A stretch of 64,000 bases of DNA from Yoonia rosea (GCF_900156505.1 NZ_FTPR01000004.1:211014-275013); one strand, 5' to 3'. Positions 1 to 9,414 are shown, counted from the first letter of the stretch. Numbers and translations are program-made. The notes: generated from the sequence alone by a model not told the origin.

Positions 1-272
1 CTTTTGTCAAAACGCTGTGCCGCCGCAAGAAATTCGCCAAAGCGACCCATAACACATGGGCGGTTTTGCTGCCCGACGGCCCCCTGAAAAATGACGACGG
101 CGAAAGCGGCGCAGGCATGGTCATCCTGCGGATGCTGGAGCGCGAGGGGCTGGAAGGCCACATCATCGTGGTGACACGGTGGTTTGGCGGCGTGAAGCTG
201 GGCGGTGACCGGTTCCGCCGCGTGCAGGACGCGGTGAGGGTTTATCTGGACGCGATGGGGGTGTCGGGGTGA
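1..272 (+). CDS. IMPACT/YigZ family protein (3' part, cut by window edge)
   Basis: The reading frame is open from base 3 and ends at a TGA at 270-272; the true start lies outside the window. The visible part carries the signature of the IMPACT (UPF0029/YigZ) N-terminal domain: ATHN, then DDGE-SGAG, and a TRWFGGVKLGG segment. Members of the family are small proteins linked in the literature to translation or stress response, but the biochemical role in bacteria is not settled. The visible fragment has no C-terminal extension after the core domain, so it may be the short form of the family. Confidence 0.75.
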   Translation, partial: FVKTLCRRKKFAKATHNTWAVLLPDGPLKNDDGESGAGMVILRMLEREGLEGHIIVVTRWFGGVKLGGDRFRRVQDAVRVYLDAMGVSG

Positions 273-364
273 ACCCCGACCTGCGGGGCTTGTAAAGCGG
301 GTTGGGCATAGTCACCTGTATCAGAGCCGCCCTATTGTGGGACGGCGCTATGAAAGGGATCACC

Positions 365-490
365 ATGTCCTTCAAAGACCTCAGCACACAAAAGACACCC
401 GATGCGGCCGTGAAAACGCCAAAGACTGAAACGGTTGCGGCCAAGCCTGATGCGAAAGCACCAGAAGCAAAGGCCCCCGCCAAGAGCTAA
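365..490 (+). CDS. small Lys/Ala/Pro-rich hypothetical protein (41 aa)
   Basis: A 41-residue frame starts at ATG 365, preceded by a purine-rich AAAGGGA ribosome-binding site about 7 bases upstream. A longer version from 302 exists but has no good ribosome-binding site. After a short N-terminal part (MSFKDLSTQ) the protein is built of Lys, Ala, Pro, Thr and Glu and is probably disordered. It is followed by a rho-independent terminator at 531-567, which supports it as a real short transcript. The function is unknown to me. Confidence 0.5.
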   Translation: MSFKDLSTQKTPDAAVKTPKTETVAAKPDAKAPEAKAPAKS

Positions 491-530
491 CGGGCTGCGG
501 GGGCAACCCTGCCGAATATGACTATGTGCG

Positions 531-567
531 AAGGCGTGTCATGTGAGTGATGCGCCTTTTGTTTTTT
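531..567 (+). terminator. rho-independent terminator
   Basis: Arms AAGGCG (531-536) and CGCCTT (553-558) pair, with a short inner CAT/ATG extension, and are followed by TTTTGTTTTTT. It would end transcription from the small gene at 365-490 and insulate the gene at 660. Confidence 0.6.
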
Positions 568-659
568 GGGGGACGGGCGGGCAGCGGTACAAAATTGACA
601 ACTTTGGATTGTTCTATGACAGTGTGCCTAAAGGTTTGAGGCGAGTTGGAGAATAATTA

Positions 660-2018
660 ATGAAACTACCTGATTATCTGCAGCAAGGTGAAGTTGCTCG
701 TTTATTCCCGGTTCTGGCCGACACATCGAAAGAAGGCCGTACCACATCAATTTTCCTGTCATGTTTATCGAGTGTTGATGAATTCGCGTTACAATTGTTG
801 AAGTCCGTTGGTTCTAAAGTTGGGAAGCGAGCGACGCTGAATTGTTTCACAGAGGTTGTTTTCAAAGGTGAGAAAGACGCAAAGAATGATCGGCCAGATG
901 GTCTGATTGTACTCAAGAACGGCAACAAAGAATGGCGGGCCCTGCTGGAGACAAAAGTTGGGACAGCAGAGCTAAACGCCGATCAGATCGAAAAGTATCG
1001 TAGCATTGCCAAAGCGAATGACATTGACTGCGTGATTACAATTTCAAACCAGTTTACGTCGTTGCCAACAAATCATCCGATGCGTGAGGTGCAGAAAAGC
1101 AAATCAAAAATTCCAGTTTATCACTGGTCTTGGATGTTTATCGTGACCGAAGCTGATCTCTTGATCAACAATGGATCCGTTGCCGATTCAGACCAGCTTT
1201 TGCTCTTGCGAGAATTGCGTAGGTTCCTAACACACGAGAGTGCCGGTGTTCGTGGTTTCACCCGTATGCCAGCCGAATGGCCTGAACTGAACAGACTTGT
1301 TTCTGCAGGTGGAAAAATCACGCAACGATCCGATGAAGCGCAGATTGTTGTAGGAGCATGGCACCAAGAAACCAAAGACCTCTCTCTTATTCTGTCACGA
1401 CAAACGGAAACCTCGGTCAGCGAGCGTATCAAGCGAGCGCATCAAAGCGATATTGCTCTGCGAGATAAAGAGGCGCTCGAAGTCCTACGCGATACTCAAT
1501 GTCTGAAAGCGGTCTTTGATATTCCTAACGCGGCCGCACCTTTGGAAATCTGCGCAGATTTGAAAAGACGTACGATTGACATTGGTATGACCCTCAGCGC
1601 GCCTCGTGATCGGAAATCATCAAAGGCACGTGCGAATTGGCTGCTTCGTCAAATAAACACGGATCAAATTGATGATCTTCATGTTCGTATGACGTGGCCC
1701 GGGCGCAGCGAAGACACGCAATTCACGGTCAAGGAGTTACTCGAAGACGTAAGTATATGCGAAGTCGGAAAGGAAAACTTGCAGGTCCTTTCCTTCTTTA
1801 TTTTCAACGCAAAAAGGTTAGGGGCCCGATTTACCCAGCAAGCTAACTTCATCACTGATCTCGAAACAGTGGTTCCACAATTCTATCAAGATGTCGGCCA
1901 GTCCTTGACTGAATGGCGACCTTCGGCGCCAAAGATCAAAGCTGACAGACAAGACGCTTCGGATGTGTCGGTAGAGGCACTGGAAGAGCAATCAACAGAA
2001 GAGGCAGGAGAGTTGTAG
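660..2018 (+). CDS. putative PD-(D/E)XK-type nuclease family protein
   Basis: A 452-residue protein without membrane segments. Residues about 60-115 show a convincing PD-(D/E)XK series: E65, RPD with D80, ETK (E97, K99) and a Q109-IEK-Y113 motif like the QxxxY of RecB-type nucleases. From memory, this N-terminal layout also occurs in actinobacterial proteins labelled stress-response or hypothetical. Residues 200-452 match nothing I know. The gene is visibly more A+T-rich than the flanking housekeeping genes, stands alone between a terminator and convergent rimO, and is probably acquired DNA. The role could be defence or DNA repair, but there is no partner gene to decide. The nuclease assignment rests on motifs only. 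Confidence 0.6.
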   Translation: MKLPDYLQQGEVARLFPVLADTSKEGRTTSIFLSCLSSVDEFALQLLKSVGSKVGKRATLNCFTEVVFKGEKDAKNDRPDGLIVLKNGNKEWRALLETKVGTAELNADQIEKYRSIAKANDIDCVITISNQFTSLPTNHPMREVQKSKSKIPVYHWSWMFIVTEADLLINNGSVADSDQLLLLRELRRFLTHESAGVRGFTRMPAEWPELNRLVSAGGKITQRSDEAQIVVGAWHQETKDLSLILSRQTETSVSERIKRAHQSDIALRDKEALEVLRDTQCLKAVFDIPNAAAPLEICADLKRRTIDIGMTLSAPRDRKSSKARANWLLRQINTDQIDDLHVRMTWPGRSEDTQFTVKELLEDVSICEVGKENLQVLSFFIFNAKRLGARFTQQANFITDLETVVPQFYQDVGQSLTEWRPSAPKIKADRQDASDVSVEALEEQSTEEAGEL

Positions 2019-2019
2019 G

Positions 2020-3414
2020 CTATTCGCTTAAAGCCCCCCACAAGTCATACTCCCCCGCTTCCTCAACCGCGACCTTGACCACATCCCCCACGGCCAACCC
2101 CTCGGCCCCTTCATCAATAAACAGGTTCCCGTCGATCTCCGGCGCATCCGCCCATGTGCGGCAGGTGGCGATGCCGTCTTCGTCGATGTCGTCCACGATC
2201 ACTTCAAGCGTGCGGCCCACTTTAGCTTCCAGTTTCGCCGCCGAGATCGCCTGCGCCTTTTCCATGAACCTGTCCCAGCGGTCCTGTTTGACCTCGGACG
2301 CCACATGGTCGGGCAGAGCGTTGGAGCGCGCACCGGCCACGTTTTCGTATTGGAAGCAGCCCACGCGGTCGAGTTGTGCTTCGTCCAGCCAGTCCAGCAG
2401 GTGCTGGAATTCGGCCTCGGTTTCACCCGGATAGCCGACGATAAAGGTCGAACGCAGGGTGATATCGGGGCATTCTGTCCGCCATGCGGCGATCTCGTCC
2501 AGCGTCTTTGCCCCTGCCGCAGGCCGCGCCATGCGCCGCAGCACATCGGGGTGGCTGTGCTGGAACGGGATATCCAGATAGGGCAGCACACCGTTGGCGG
2601 GGTCGGCCATAATGGGGATCAGATCGCGCACATGCGGGTAGGGGTAGACGTAGTGCAGGCGCACCCATGCCCCCAGTTGCCCCAACTCGCGGGTCAGGTC
2701 GGTAATATGGCTGCGCACCTCGCCGTCTTTCCACGGGTTCAGATCATACTTGCGGTCCAGCCCGTAGGCGGATGTGTCCTGTGAGATGACGAGCAGTTCC
2801 TTCACGCCGGCCTCGACCAGCTTTTCCGCCTCGCGCAGCACCGCATGGGCCGGGCGCGATGCCAGCCGTCCGCGCATATCGGGGATGATGCAGAATTTGC
2901 ATTTGTGGTTACAGCCTTCGGAAATCTTTAGATAGCTGTAGTGGCGCGGTGTCAGGCTCACCCCGCTGGCAGGCAGCAGGTCAATGAACGGGTCGGGCGC
3001 GGGCGGCACCACGCCATGCACAGCATCGAGCACTTGTTCGTATTGATGCGGGCCGGTGACTGCCAGAATTTGCGGGTGGTGTTCGCGGATGTAATCGGGT
3101 TCGGCCCCCAGACAGCCGGTGACGATGACCTTGCCGTTTTCCTTGAGCGCCTCGCCAATCGCATCAAGGCTTTCGGCCTTGGCGCTATCCAGAAACCCGC
3201 AGGTGTTGACGATCACGGCCTCGGCCCCCGCATAATCAGGGCTGATGGCGTAACCTTCGGCACGCAGGCGGGTGAGGATGCGTTCGCTATCAACCAATGC
3301 CTTGGGGCAGCCAAGGCTGACCATACCGATCGTCGGCTGGCCCGCGCGGGGGGTATCGGTGAGGCGCGCCTTGGGGGCGAGGTCTGGGCGGAGGTTTGGC
3401 GGGTTCTGTGTCAT
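2020..3414 (-). CDS. rimO: ribosomal protein S12 methylthiotransferase RimO
   Basis: A 464-residue radical-SAM enzyme that adds a methylthio group to the conserved Asp of ribosomal protein S12. In order: an N-terminal MTTase domain beginning [15 protein letters not shown] with its iron-sulfur cysteines (VNTCGF, TGCLG), the radical-SAM core with CNHKCKFC, and a C-terminal TRAM domain. The QFHS-type segment ([14 protein letters not shown]) is typical of RimO and not MiaB. I prefer the ATG at 3414 (MTQNPP) over that at 3423; neither has a clear ribosome-binding site. Its stop lies 1 base from that of the convergent nuclease-like gene. Cytosolic, housekeeping. Confidence 0.95.
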   Translation of the reverse strand: MTQNPPNLRPDLAPKARLTDTPRAGQPTIGMVSLGCPKALVDSERILTRLRAEGYAISPDYAGAEAVIVNTCGFLDSAKAESLDAIGEALKENGKVIVTGCLGAEPDYIREHHPQILAVTGPHQYEQVLDAVHGVVPPAPDPFIDLLPASGVSLTPRHYSYLKISEGCNHKCKFCIIPDMRGRLASRPAHAVLREAEKLVEAGVKELLVISQDTSAYGLDRKYDLNPWKDGEVRSHITDLTRELGQLGAWVRLHYVYPYPHVRDLIPIMADPANGVLPYLDIPFQHSHPDVLRRMARPAAGAKTLDEIAAWRTECPDITLRSTFIVGYPGETEAEFQHLLDWLDEAQLDRVGCFQYENVAGARSNALPDHVASEVKQDRWDRFMEKAQAISAAKLEAKVGRTLEVIVDDIDEDGIATCRTWADAPEIDGNLFIDEGAEGLAVGDVVKVAVEEAGEYDLWGALSE

Positions 3415-3515
3415 GCGCCGCATATAGCGCGGGGCGGAGGTGTTGGGAATGGGGGTGTTGACCTAAGCCTCAAGCCAAAGCTGCCGCAGGCGTCGTCCGC
3501 TAATCGGCTGGGCCT

Positions 3516-4421
3516 TCAGACCCCAAGGCAGTGCCGCATGATCGCCTTTTGTGCGTGCAGCCTGTTCTCGGCCTCGTCAAAGATGACCGAATGGGGCCCG
3601 TCCATGACGCTGCTGGTCGCCTCGTCATCGCGGTGGGCGGGCAGGCAGTGCATGAACAGCGCGTTATCCTTGGCCTTGGCCATCAGCGCGTCATTCACCT
3701 GATAGCCGCGCAGCTGGTTGTGCCGCCGTTCGCGTGCGGATTGCGGATCGTGCATGCTGACCCACGTATCGGTCACCACCAGATCAGCGCCCTGCACCGC
3801 CTCATTGGGATCGCGCACGGTTGTATATAGCCCGTCGAGCGCAGGTTCAGGATCAAGCGGCGGCGGGCCTGTGAACACCAGATCGAATTCGAACTGTTTG
3901 GCGGCATGGGCAAAGCTGGCAAAGACATTGTTGCCGTCACCCGACCAGACAACCTTTTTGCCTTTGATGGGGCCGTTATGTTCCTCGAACGTCATGATAT
4001 CGGCCATGATCTGGCAAGGGTGCGTGCGGTTGGTCAGCCCGTTGATGACCGGCACCGTGGCGTATTCGGCCATATCCAGCAGGGTCTGTTCCTCGAATGT
4101 GCGGATCATGATCAGGTCGACATAGCGCGACAGCACACGTGCGGTATCGGCAATCGTCTCGCCATGGCCCAGTTGCATATCCGCCCCAGACAGCACCATC
4201 GTCTGCCCGCCCATCTGCCGCACACCCACGTCAAAGGACACACGGGTCCTTGTTGACGGCTTTTCAAAAATCAGCGCCACCATATGCCCGGCGAGCGGCT
4301 GATCCGCATCCGGCGTGCCCTTGTGCAGACCGGCGCGGGCGGTTTTCATCGCTTTGGCATTGTCGATGATGTTGCGCAGCGCATCGGTGGGGGTCGTATG
4401 GATATCAAGAAAATGGGTCAT
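3516..4421 (-). CDS. argF: ornithine carbamoyltransferase
   Basis: This enzyme makes citrulline from ornithine and carbamoyl phosphate in arginine biosynthesis. The 301 residues match the usual length. The carbamoyl-phosphate loop STRTR is at 56-60, HPCQ at 134-137 and the ornithine-binding HCLPAHR near 258-264. It is the last gene of a leftward operon, argD - GNAT gene - argF, starting 38 bases after the acetyltransferase stop. The argD partner supports a biosynthetic, not catabolic, role. Confidence 0.96.
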   Translation of the reverse strand: MTHFLDIHTTPTDALRNIIDNAKAMKTARAGLHKGTPDADQPLAGHMVALIFEKPSTRTRVSFDVGVRQMGGQTMVLSGADMQLGHGETIADTARVLSRYVDLIMIRTFEEQTLLDMAEYATVPVINGLTNRTHPCQIMADIMTFEEHNGPIKGKKVVWSGDGNNVFASFAHAAKQFEFDLVFTGPPPLDPEPALDGLYTTVRDPNEAVQGADLVVTDTWVSMHDPQSARERRHNQLRGYQVNDALMAKAKDNALFMHCLPAHRDDEATSSVMDGPHSVIFDEAENRLHAQKAIMRHCLGV

Positions 4422-4459
4422 GTGTTTCGCTTTTGTTGGGCCGTTTCCGACCAGTCAGT

Positions 4460-4942
4460 TCAGAGATGGGTCATTACCTGGACAAGGCGTCCTTCGGCTG
4501 TCGTGGTCAGACGTCGGTTCATGAAACCGGCCTGTTTATAGATTGTGATGGTGCGGGTGTCAGTCGTCCCCGGCGCCACGGCCACCATGGGGTATTTCAG
4601 ACGCAGGCTGCGGATATACCCTTCGATATAGCCGACAGAATGGCCCTGTCCCATGAAATCGCTATCGCCGACAAAGGTGGCCATGACCCGGGCGCCAAAC
4701 GGCAGGTCCGCATATTGCGGCATCTCAAAGGCGCGGGCGTCGTGATCGTGGATATAGGCAAAGGGGTGGTCGATCAGGCTCACCACCCGCATGTCAATCG
4801 CGGCACTGTCCATGTCTCTTTCCATCAGCGCAATTTGCTTGTCCGCATCGGGCCACCAGACTTTGACATGCGCCGTCTGTAACCAGCGGCGCATCAAAGG
4901 CAGGTCTGCCTCGGTCAGGGGGCGGAACGTGTAATTACGCAT
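4460..4942 (-). CDS. GNAT family N-acetyltransferase
   Basis: A 160-residue single-domain protein with the outline of the GNAT fold of the AAC(6')/IucB type: RPLTEADLP at the start, a WWPDADKQ segment, GQGHSVGYIEGYI in the acetyl-CoA region and a YKQAGF motif near the end. The consensus RxxGxG loop is not well preserved. Its start overlaps the argD stop by 8 bases, so the two are translated together, and argF follows. The substrate is unknown. The position suggests an amino-acid or related amine, but the aminoglycoside-type resemblance is equally compatible with a general detoxification role. Confidence 0.75.
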   Translation of the reverse strand: MRNYTFRPLTEADLPLMRRWLQTAHVKVWWPDADKQIALMERDMDSAAIDMRVVSLIDHPFAYIHDHDARAFEMPQYADLPFGARVMATFVGDSDFMGQGHSVGYIEGYIRSLRLKYPMVAVAPGTTDTRTITIYKQAGFMNRRLTTTAEGRLVQVMTHL

Positions 4943-6116
4943 TGGCCTCCTTTACATGGGATGCCGCAGCATCAAGCTTGTCCACCGCCAGCGCGATATC
5001 GGCGTCAGTGATATTAAGCGCGGGCAACAAGCGCACGACATTGTCCGCGGCAGGCACGGTCAGCACCCCTTGGGCAAAACCTGCCGTGACGACATCGCTA
5101 TTTGTGGCCTTGCATTTCAGACCAAGCATCAGGCCCGATCCGCGCACGGCTTCGAACACATCGGGATATGCCGCCACCAGCCCTTCGAGCTTTTGGCGCA
5201 TCATACCGGCCTTACGGTTGACCTCGGCCAGAAACGCGTCGTCGCCGATGATCTCCATGACTTTGGCACCCACAGCACAGGCCAGAGGGTTGCCGCCATA
5301 GGTGGACCCATGCGTGCCTGCCGTCATGCCGGATGCCGCGTTTTCCGTGGCCAGCACCGCCCCGAGCGGGAAGCCGCCCCCGATGCCTTTGGCAACCATC
5401 ATGATATCAGGGCTGATACCCGCCCATTCATGGGCAAAAAGCTTACCGGTCCGGCCCATGCCGCATTGCACCTCATCAAGGATCAGCAGGATGCCGTGTT
5501 GGTCGCACAGATCGCGCAGCCCCTTCAGGCAGACATCGGGCAAAGGACGAATGCCGCCTTCGCCCTGCACTGGCTCGACCATGATTGCCGCGATCTTGTC
5601 GGACACTGCAGCTTGCAGGGCATCATGGTCGCCAAATTCCAGATGGGTGAAACCGGGAAGCAACGGACCAAAGCCCTTGACCATCTTCTCGGAACCGGCT
5701 GCCGCAATCCCCGCACTGGAGCGCCCATGGAAAGACCCCGTGAAGGTGATGATCTCGGTCCGTTCGGGCTGGCCTTTGTCGTACCAGTATTTGCGGGCCA
5801 TTTTGACGGCCAACTCGCAGGCCTCGGTGCCCGAGTTGGTGAAGAACACGGTATCGGCAAAAGTCTGCGCGACCAGCGCATCGGCCAGCTGTTGCTGGGC
5901 GGGAATGTTATAAAGGTTCGACACATGCCACAGCGCCTGTGCCTGTGCGGTCAGTGCCGCAACCAGAGCGGGGTTGGCATGCCCCAGCGCATTCACCGCA
6001 ATTCCCGCGCCCAGATCGAGAAAGCGTCGTCCATCAGCTTCCGTCAACCAAGAGCCTTCGCCGGAAACGAAAGTCAGCGGCGCGCGTGCGTAGGTCGGCA
6101 GAATAGATGGGATCAT
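4935..6116 (-). CDS. argD: acetylornithine aminotransferase
   Basis: A class-III PLP aminotransferase of 393 residues that converts N-acetylglutamate semialdehyde to N-acetylornithine and probably also serves as succinyl-diaminopimelate aminotransferase. Visible are LGAGIAVNALGH near the N-terminus, NSGTEACELAVKMAR, the cofactor Asp in LILDEVQCGMGRTGK and the Schiff-base Lys in AKGIGGGFPLGA. The start at 6116 is chosen because an AAGGAA ribosome-binding site lies 7 bases upstream; a longer frame to 6158 lacks one. First gene of the argD-GNAT-argF operon. Confidence 0.95.
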   Translation of the reverse strand: MIPSILPTYARAPLTFVSGEGSWLTEADGRRFLDLGAGIAVNALGHANPALVAALTAQAQALWHVSNLYNIPAQQQLADALVAQTFADTVFFTNSGTEACELAVKMARKYWYDKGQPERTEIITFTGSFHGRSSAGIAAAGSEKMVKGFGPLLPGFTHLEFGDHDALQAAVSDKIAAIMVEPVQGEGGIRPLPDVCLKGLRDLCDQHGILLILDEVQCGMGRTGKLFAHEWAGISPDIMMVAKGIGGGFPLGAVLATENAASGMTAGTHGSTYGGNPLACAVGAKVMEIIGDDAFLAEVNRKAGMMRQKLEGLVAAYPDVFEAVRGSGLMLGLKCKATNSDVVTAGFAQGVLTVPAADNVVRLLPALNITDADIALAVDKLDAAASHVKEANA

Positions 6117-6375
6117 GGCGATCTTCCTTGAAGGTAAGCCCGATTGGTGCAGGACCAAGCGAGGGCTGTCAATAATGTTAGGGATTTATGATGGACGTGA
6201 CAAAGGGCGGCGCAGGTTAGCGTCGGCGTCGGATCTCAACTGTTGCACGGTTCATCATGCGAAAAACGTAGCGCAGTTTCTGCCCCAAGGGAAGCTGCAA
6301 AAAAAAGCAGTACTGTCTGTTCTGGCGTGACAAACTGTCTTGCGCGGTTGTGCGAACAGGTTCAATGAGCGGCAC

Positions 6376-7260
6376 ATGACCCTGCGTGCCGCCAACCCGC
6401 CTCTTGCTATTGCCTTCATGATGACGGCGACCGCGTTTATTGCGGCGACGATGGTCATGGCGAAATCGTTGGGCACCGATACTTTGGGCCCGCCCTTACA
6501 CCCTTTGCAAATCAGCCATGGCCGCTTTTTGTTTGCATTTATCGCGATTGCGACAGCGGCAGCAGTGCTGCGGCCGAGGATTGCAGAGCCGAACCTGAAA
6601 TTACATTTTGGCCGGACGCTCTTTGGCTGGGGTGGCGTGACCTTCATGTTCTCCGCCGTGGCGTTTATTCCGCTGTCAGATGCTACGGCGATCAGCTTTC
6701 TCAACCCTGTGTTCGGTATGCTTCTTGCTATTCCGCTGCTGGGCGAACGGGTGGGGCCGTGGCGCTGGGGTGCCGCCGGCACTGCCTTGATTGGTGCGCT
6801 GATCTTGCTCAGGCCCGGACCGGAGAGCTTTCAGCTGGCTGGTCTGCTGGCGCTGGGGGCCGCGTTTTTGATGGGGATGGAGCTGATCTTCATCAAGAAA
6901 CTGGCCAACCGCGAACCGGGGTTTCAGATCTTGCTGATCAACAATGCCATCGGGCTGTGCATCGCGACACTGGCCGTTCTGCCCGTCTGGACGCCGCCGA
7001 CAGGCGCACAATGGGGCGCGCTGGCCGCCTTGGGTGTGTTGATGGCCACCGCACAGGCATGCTTTGTCAACGCCATGGCACGTGCAGACGCGAGCTTCAT
7101 CACACCTTTCAGCTATGTCACGCTGATCTTTGCCGGTCTTTATGATCTGTTGCTTTTCGATGTCTGGCCGGACTGGATAAGCATCCTTGGCGCGCTTATT
7201 ATTCTGAGTGGCGCATCGCTTCTCGCGTGGCGCGAACGGCGGGTCCGCTTCTTGCGTTAA
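6376..7260 (+). CDS. DMT superfamily (EamA) transporter
   Basis: A 294-residue integral membrane protein with about ten hydrophobic segments arranged as two EamA repeats. Each repeat ends in the usual P-x-G/GE pattern, for example IPLLGERVGPWRWGAAG in the first. This is the drug/metabolite transporter superfamily; roseobacters hold many paralogues and the substrate cannot be read from sequence. The ATG at 6376 is taken because the protein then begins a few residues before the first membrane segment; an upstream start at 6340 adds 12 residues. It is monocistronic, divergent from argD. Confidence 0.85.
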   Translation: MTLRAANPPLAIAFMMTATAFIAATMVMAKSLGTDTLGPPLHPLQISHGRFLFAFIAIATAAAVLRPRIAEPNLKLHFGRTLFGWGGVTFMFSAVAFIPLSDATAISFLNPVFGMLLAIPLLGERVGPWRWGAAGTALIGALILLRPGPESFQLAGLLALGAAFLMGMELIFIKKLANREPGFQILLINNAIGLCIATLAVLPVWTPPTGAQWGALAALGVLMATAQACFVNAMARADASFITPFSYVTLIFAGLYDLLLFDVWPDWISILGALIILSGASLLAWRERRVRFLR

Positions 7261-7318
7261 ACGTGCGGCCCCTTTAGCTTGGACACAGTAATGCCATCTT
7301 CTGGGAGAAGATGAATAA

Positions 7319-7732
7319 ATGAGTGATGTTTACGAGTACCGCCGCGCACCGAGCAAGGGGCCTATCTGGCTTGCCTTACTCGGGATGATTTTGCTTCTTG
7401 TTGCCATCTTTTACTTTGAAGCCACGCAGTTGCAGGCGCTTGCATGGGTCATCGGTGCAGTGTTGATTGCTTGGATGCTGCTACCGCAACCTGTGTCTGG
7501 CGTTCGGATTGATTCAGACCATCTGACGCTTGCCGCATGGCGCGATCCGCGGCCGATCCCGCTTGATGATATCGCCTACCTGCGTGTCAGCGAGGCAGGT
7601 CTGGATACCGAAGTTGCGATTGTTTACCGCGATGGCACCGTAGAGGACATATTCTCGGGTGATCTGCCAGATATCGACACCTTGATTGCCGTACTGGCAG
7701 AGCGCGGCACACCGGTGCGCGAGGTCTCTTAG
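7319..7732 (+). CDS. conserved membrane protein of unknown function (137 aa)
   Basis: Two hydrophobic segments lie at about residues 16-32 and 38-55. A soluble C-terminal half of alternating beta-like segments follows (GVRIDSDHLTLAAW, IPLDDIAYLRV, EVAIVYRDG), as in small bacterial PH-like membrane proteins. No catalytic motif is visible. An AGAAG-type site precedes the ATG. The stop overlaps the stop of the convergent ABC permease gene by 4 bases. The function is unknown to me; the PH-like idea is inference. Confidence 0.65.
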   Translation: MSDVYEYRRAPSKGPIWLALLGMILLLVAIFYFEATQLQALAWVIGAVLIAWMLLPQPVSGVRIDSDHLTLAAWRDPRPIPLDDIAYLRVSEAGLDTEVAIVYRDGTVEDIFSGDLPDIDTLIAVLAERGTPVREVS

Positions 7733-8532
7733 GCCTTGAGGCGATAGCCTGTGTGCATCCAGCGCAAACAGATACCCAACACCACGACACAGGCCGCCGT
7801 CACCACCACAAGCCCCAGCCAAGGACTGCTGTCGCTGACCCCGATCATCCCAAAGCGCACCCCGTCGATGATATAAAAGAACGGGTTCGCATGGCTCAGG
7901 GTTTGCATGAATGGCGGCAGCGCCTCGATCGAATAGAAGGTGCCTGACAGAAACGCCAAAGGTGTGATCAGAAAGTTGGAAATCGCGGAAAGCTGGTCGA
8001 ACTTATTGGCAAAGATTCCCGCAATCATCCCCAAGCCGCCCATCAGGATGGACCCAAGCAGCACGAAGACGATGACCCAGAGTGGTGCTTCCATTCCCAC
8101 GCCCAGAAATAGAGCCGACCCCGCCGCAATCACAATCGCGACCAAACCACCGCGCGCCACGGCGCCGCCGATGTAGCCTGTCACCAACTCTCCCGCTGAC
8201 AAAGGCGGCATAAGCGTATCGACGATATTGCCCTGCACCTTGGCAGAGGCGAGGCTGGATGAGGTATTGGCAAACGCGTTCTGGATCACCGTCATGGTCA
8301 GGATGCCGGGCGCCAGAAACACCATGAACGGCACGCCCATCACATCGCCACGTTGTGATCCGATAGCGATGGTGAATATCAACAAGAACAGGCCCGCATT
8401 GATCAAGGGGGCCATGACAGTCTGCGACCAGACATTCATGAACCGGCTGACCTCGCGGCGGACCAAAGTCCAGGTTCCAAGCCAATTCACGCGCCCGAAG
8501 CGCCGTACGCCCATCTGGTTCATATCTTGCAT
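7729..8532 (-). CDS. ABC-2 type transporter permease
   Basis: 267 residues with six predicted membrane segments and the ABC2_membrane pattern. A cytoplasmic N-terminus (TLVRREVSRFMNVW) is followed by an APLINAGLFLLIF first helix and, before the last helices, the family signature PLAFLSGTFYSIEALP. An AAGGAAG ribosome-binding site precedes the ATG. These permeases export polysaccharides, lipids or drugs with a separate ATPase. No ATP-binding gene adjoins it here, so the partner must be encoded elsewhere and the substrate is unknown. Confidence 0.85.
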   Translation of the reverse strand: MQDMNQMGVRRFGRVNWLGTWTLVRREVSRFMNVWSQTVMAPLINAGLFLLIFTIAIGSQRGDVMGVPFMVFLAPGILTMTVIQNAFANTSSSLASAKVQGNIVDTLMPPLSAGELVTGYIGGAVARGGLVAIVIAAGSALFLGVGMEAPLWVIVFVLLGSILMGGLGMIAGIFANKFDQLSAISNFLITPLAFLSGTFYSIEALPPFMQTLSHANPFFYIIDGVRFGMIGVSDSSPWLGLVVVTAACVVVLGICLRWMHTGYRLKA

Positions 8533-8667
8533 TATAGTCTTCCTTTGTCGCGCCCTGACATAGTGGTTTTCGCGCGGATGGCCAGCCCTCGGGGGGCGCT
8601 GCTCGTTATAACATTGCGAAAAGGCACTCCACTGCCTTCACATCACCTGCCGCAGTGTTTAATATAA

Positions 8668-8680
8668 GGTCAAGTTGACC
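8668..8680. promoter_or_regulatory. 13-bp palindrome upstream of gcrA
   Basis: GGTCAA-G-TTGACC is a perfect inverted repeat 55 bases before the gcrA start. Its right arm gives a -35-like TTGACC. It could be an operator over the gcrA promoter. No -10 of good spacing is clear, so the promoter reading is tentative. Confidence 0.4.
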
Positions 8681-8735
8681 AATAAGGCCTGATCCGTGCA
8701 TCATGGATCCCTGCCGAAAAACCAAAGGAACAGAT

Positions 8736-9344
8736 ATGTCCTGGACAGACGAGCGCGTTGAGACGCTCAAGAAGATGTGGGGCGAAGGCCAGTCCGCAAG
8801 CCAGATCGCCAAAGAACTTGGCGGGGTCACCCGCAATGCAGTGATCGGCAAAGTGCACCGTTTGGGATTATCCAACAGGGCAGGCTCGGCCGGGGCGCCC
8901 GCCAAGGCAGCGCCGAAAGAAAAACCGGCGGCAGCGCCTGCCGCTGCGGCCAAACCTGCAGCGAAACCGGCAGCAGCACCCAAGCCCAAGGCTGCGCCCG
9001 CTTCGACGCCGCCCAAGGAAGAGCCCGAGCTTGACGAGAACGGCATTCCGATTTCTGCCGCGCGCCGCGCGATCATTCCGGCCGGTCAACCTTTGCCGCC
9101 ACAGCCGTCGGCCAATGAAATCAGCCCCGAAGCACTGGCCAAAGTCAGTGAAGTCGAAAAGACTGCCAAGAAGTTGACCTTGATGGAACTGACGGAAAAG
9201 ACCTGCAAATGGCCGGTTGGCGATCCTGCCACCGATGATTTCTGGTTCTGCGGATTGGCTGTGCAGCAAGGCAAACCCTATTGCGAAGCCCACGTCGGCG
9301 TGGCGTTTCAGCCGATGTCCTCGCGCCGCGACCGCCGCCGCTAA
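8736..9344 (+). CDS. gcrA: cell cycle regulator GcrA
   Basis: GcrA binds RNA polymerase sigma-70 and activates genes with CcrM-methylated GANTC sites in alphaproteobacteria. The 202-residue protein begins with the hallmark MSWTDERVETLKKMW and has a helix-turn-helix (ASQIAKELGGVTRNAVIGKV). A low-complexity Ala/Pro/Lys linker runs at about 52-100. The conserved C-terminal sigma-interacting region contains CKWPVGDP and FWFCG, PYCEAH. The frame extends upstream to 8703, but the family always starts at MSW, so 8736 is chosen. A clean terminator follows at 9392-9414. Confidence 0.95.
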   Translation: MSWTDERVETLKKMWGEGQSASQIAKELGGVTRNAVIGKVHRLGLSNRAGSAGAPAKAAPKEKPAAAPAAAAKPAAKPAAAPKPKAAPASTPPKEEPELDENGIPISAARRAIIPAGQPLPPQPSANEISPEALAKVSEVEKTAKKLTLMELTEKTCKWPVGDPATDDFWFCGLAVQQGKPYCEAHVGVAFQPMSSRRDRRR

Positions 9345-9391
9345 GGTGATGTACGGTATAAGGCAGATCATGATTTGCCCTCGCCGCAAAG

Positions 9392-9414
9392 GCCGCCCTC
9401 AGGGGCGGCTTTTT
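9392..9414 (+). terminator. rho-independent terminator of gcrA
   Basis: GCCGCCC (9392-9398), loop TCAG, GGGCGGC (9403-9409), then TTTTT: a 7-bp all-GC stem and U-run, 48 bases after the gcrA stop. Confidence 0.85.

Noticed and set aside
4956..6131. A 391-codon plus-strand open frame
   Set aside because: Antisense shadow of argD, which has all its catalytic motifs on the other strand.
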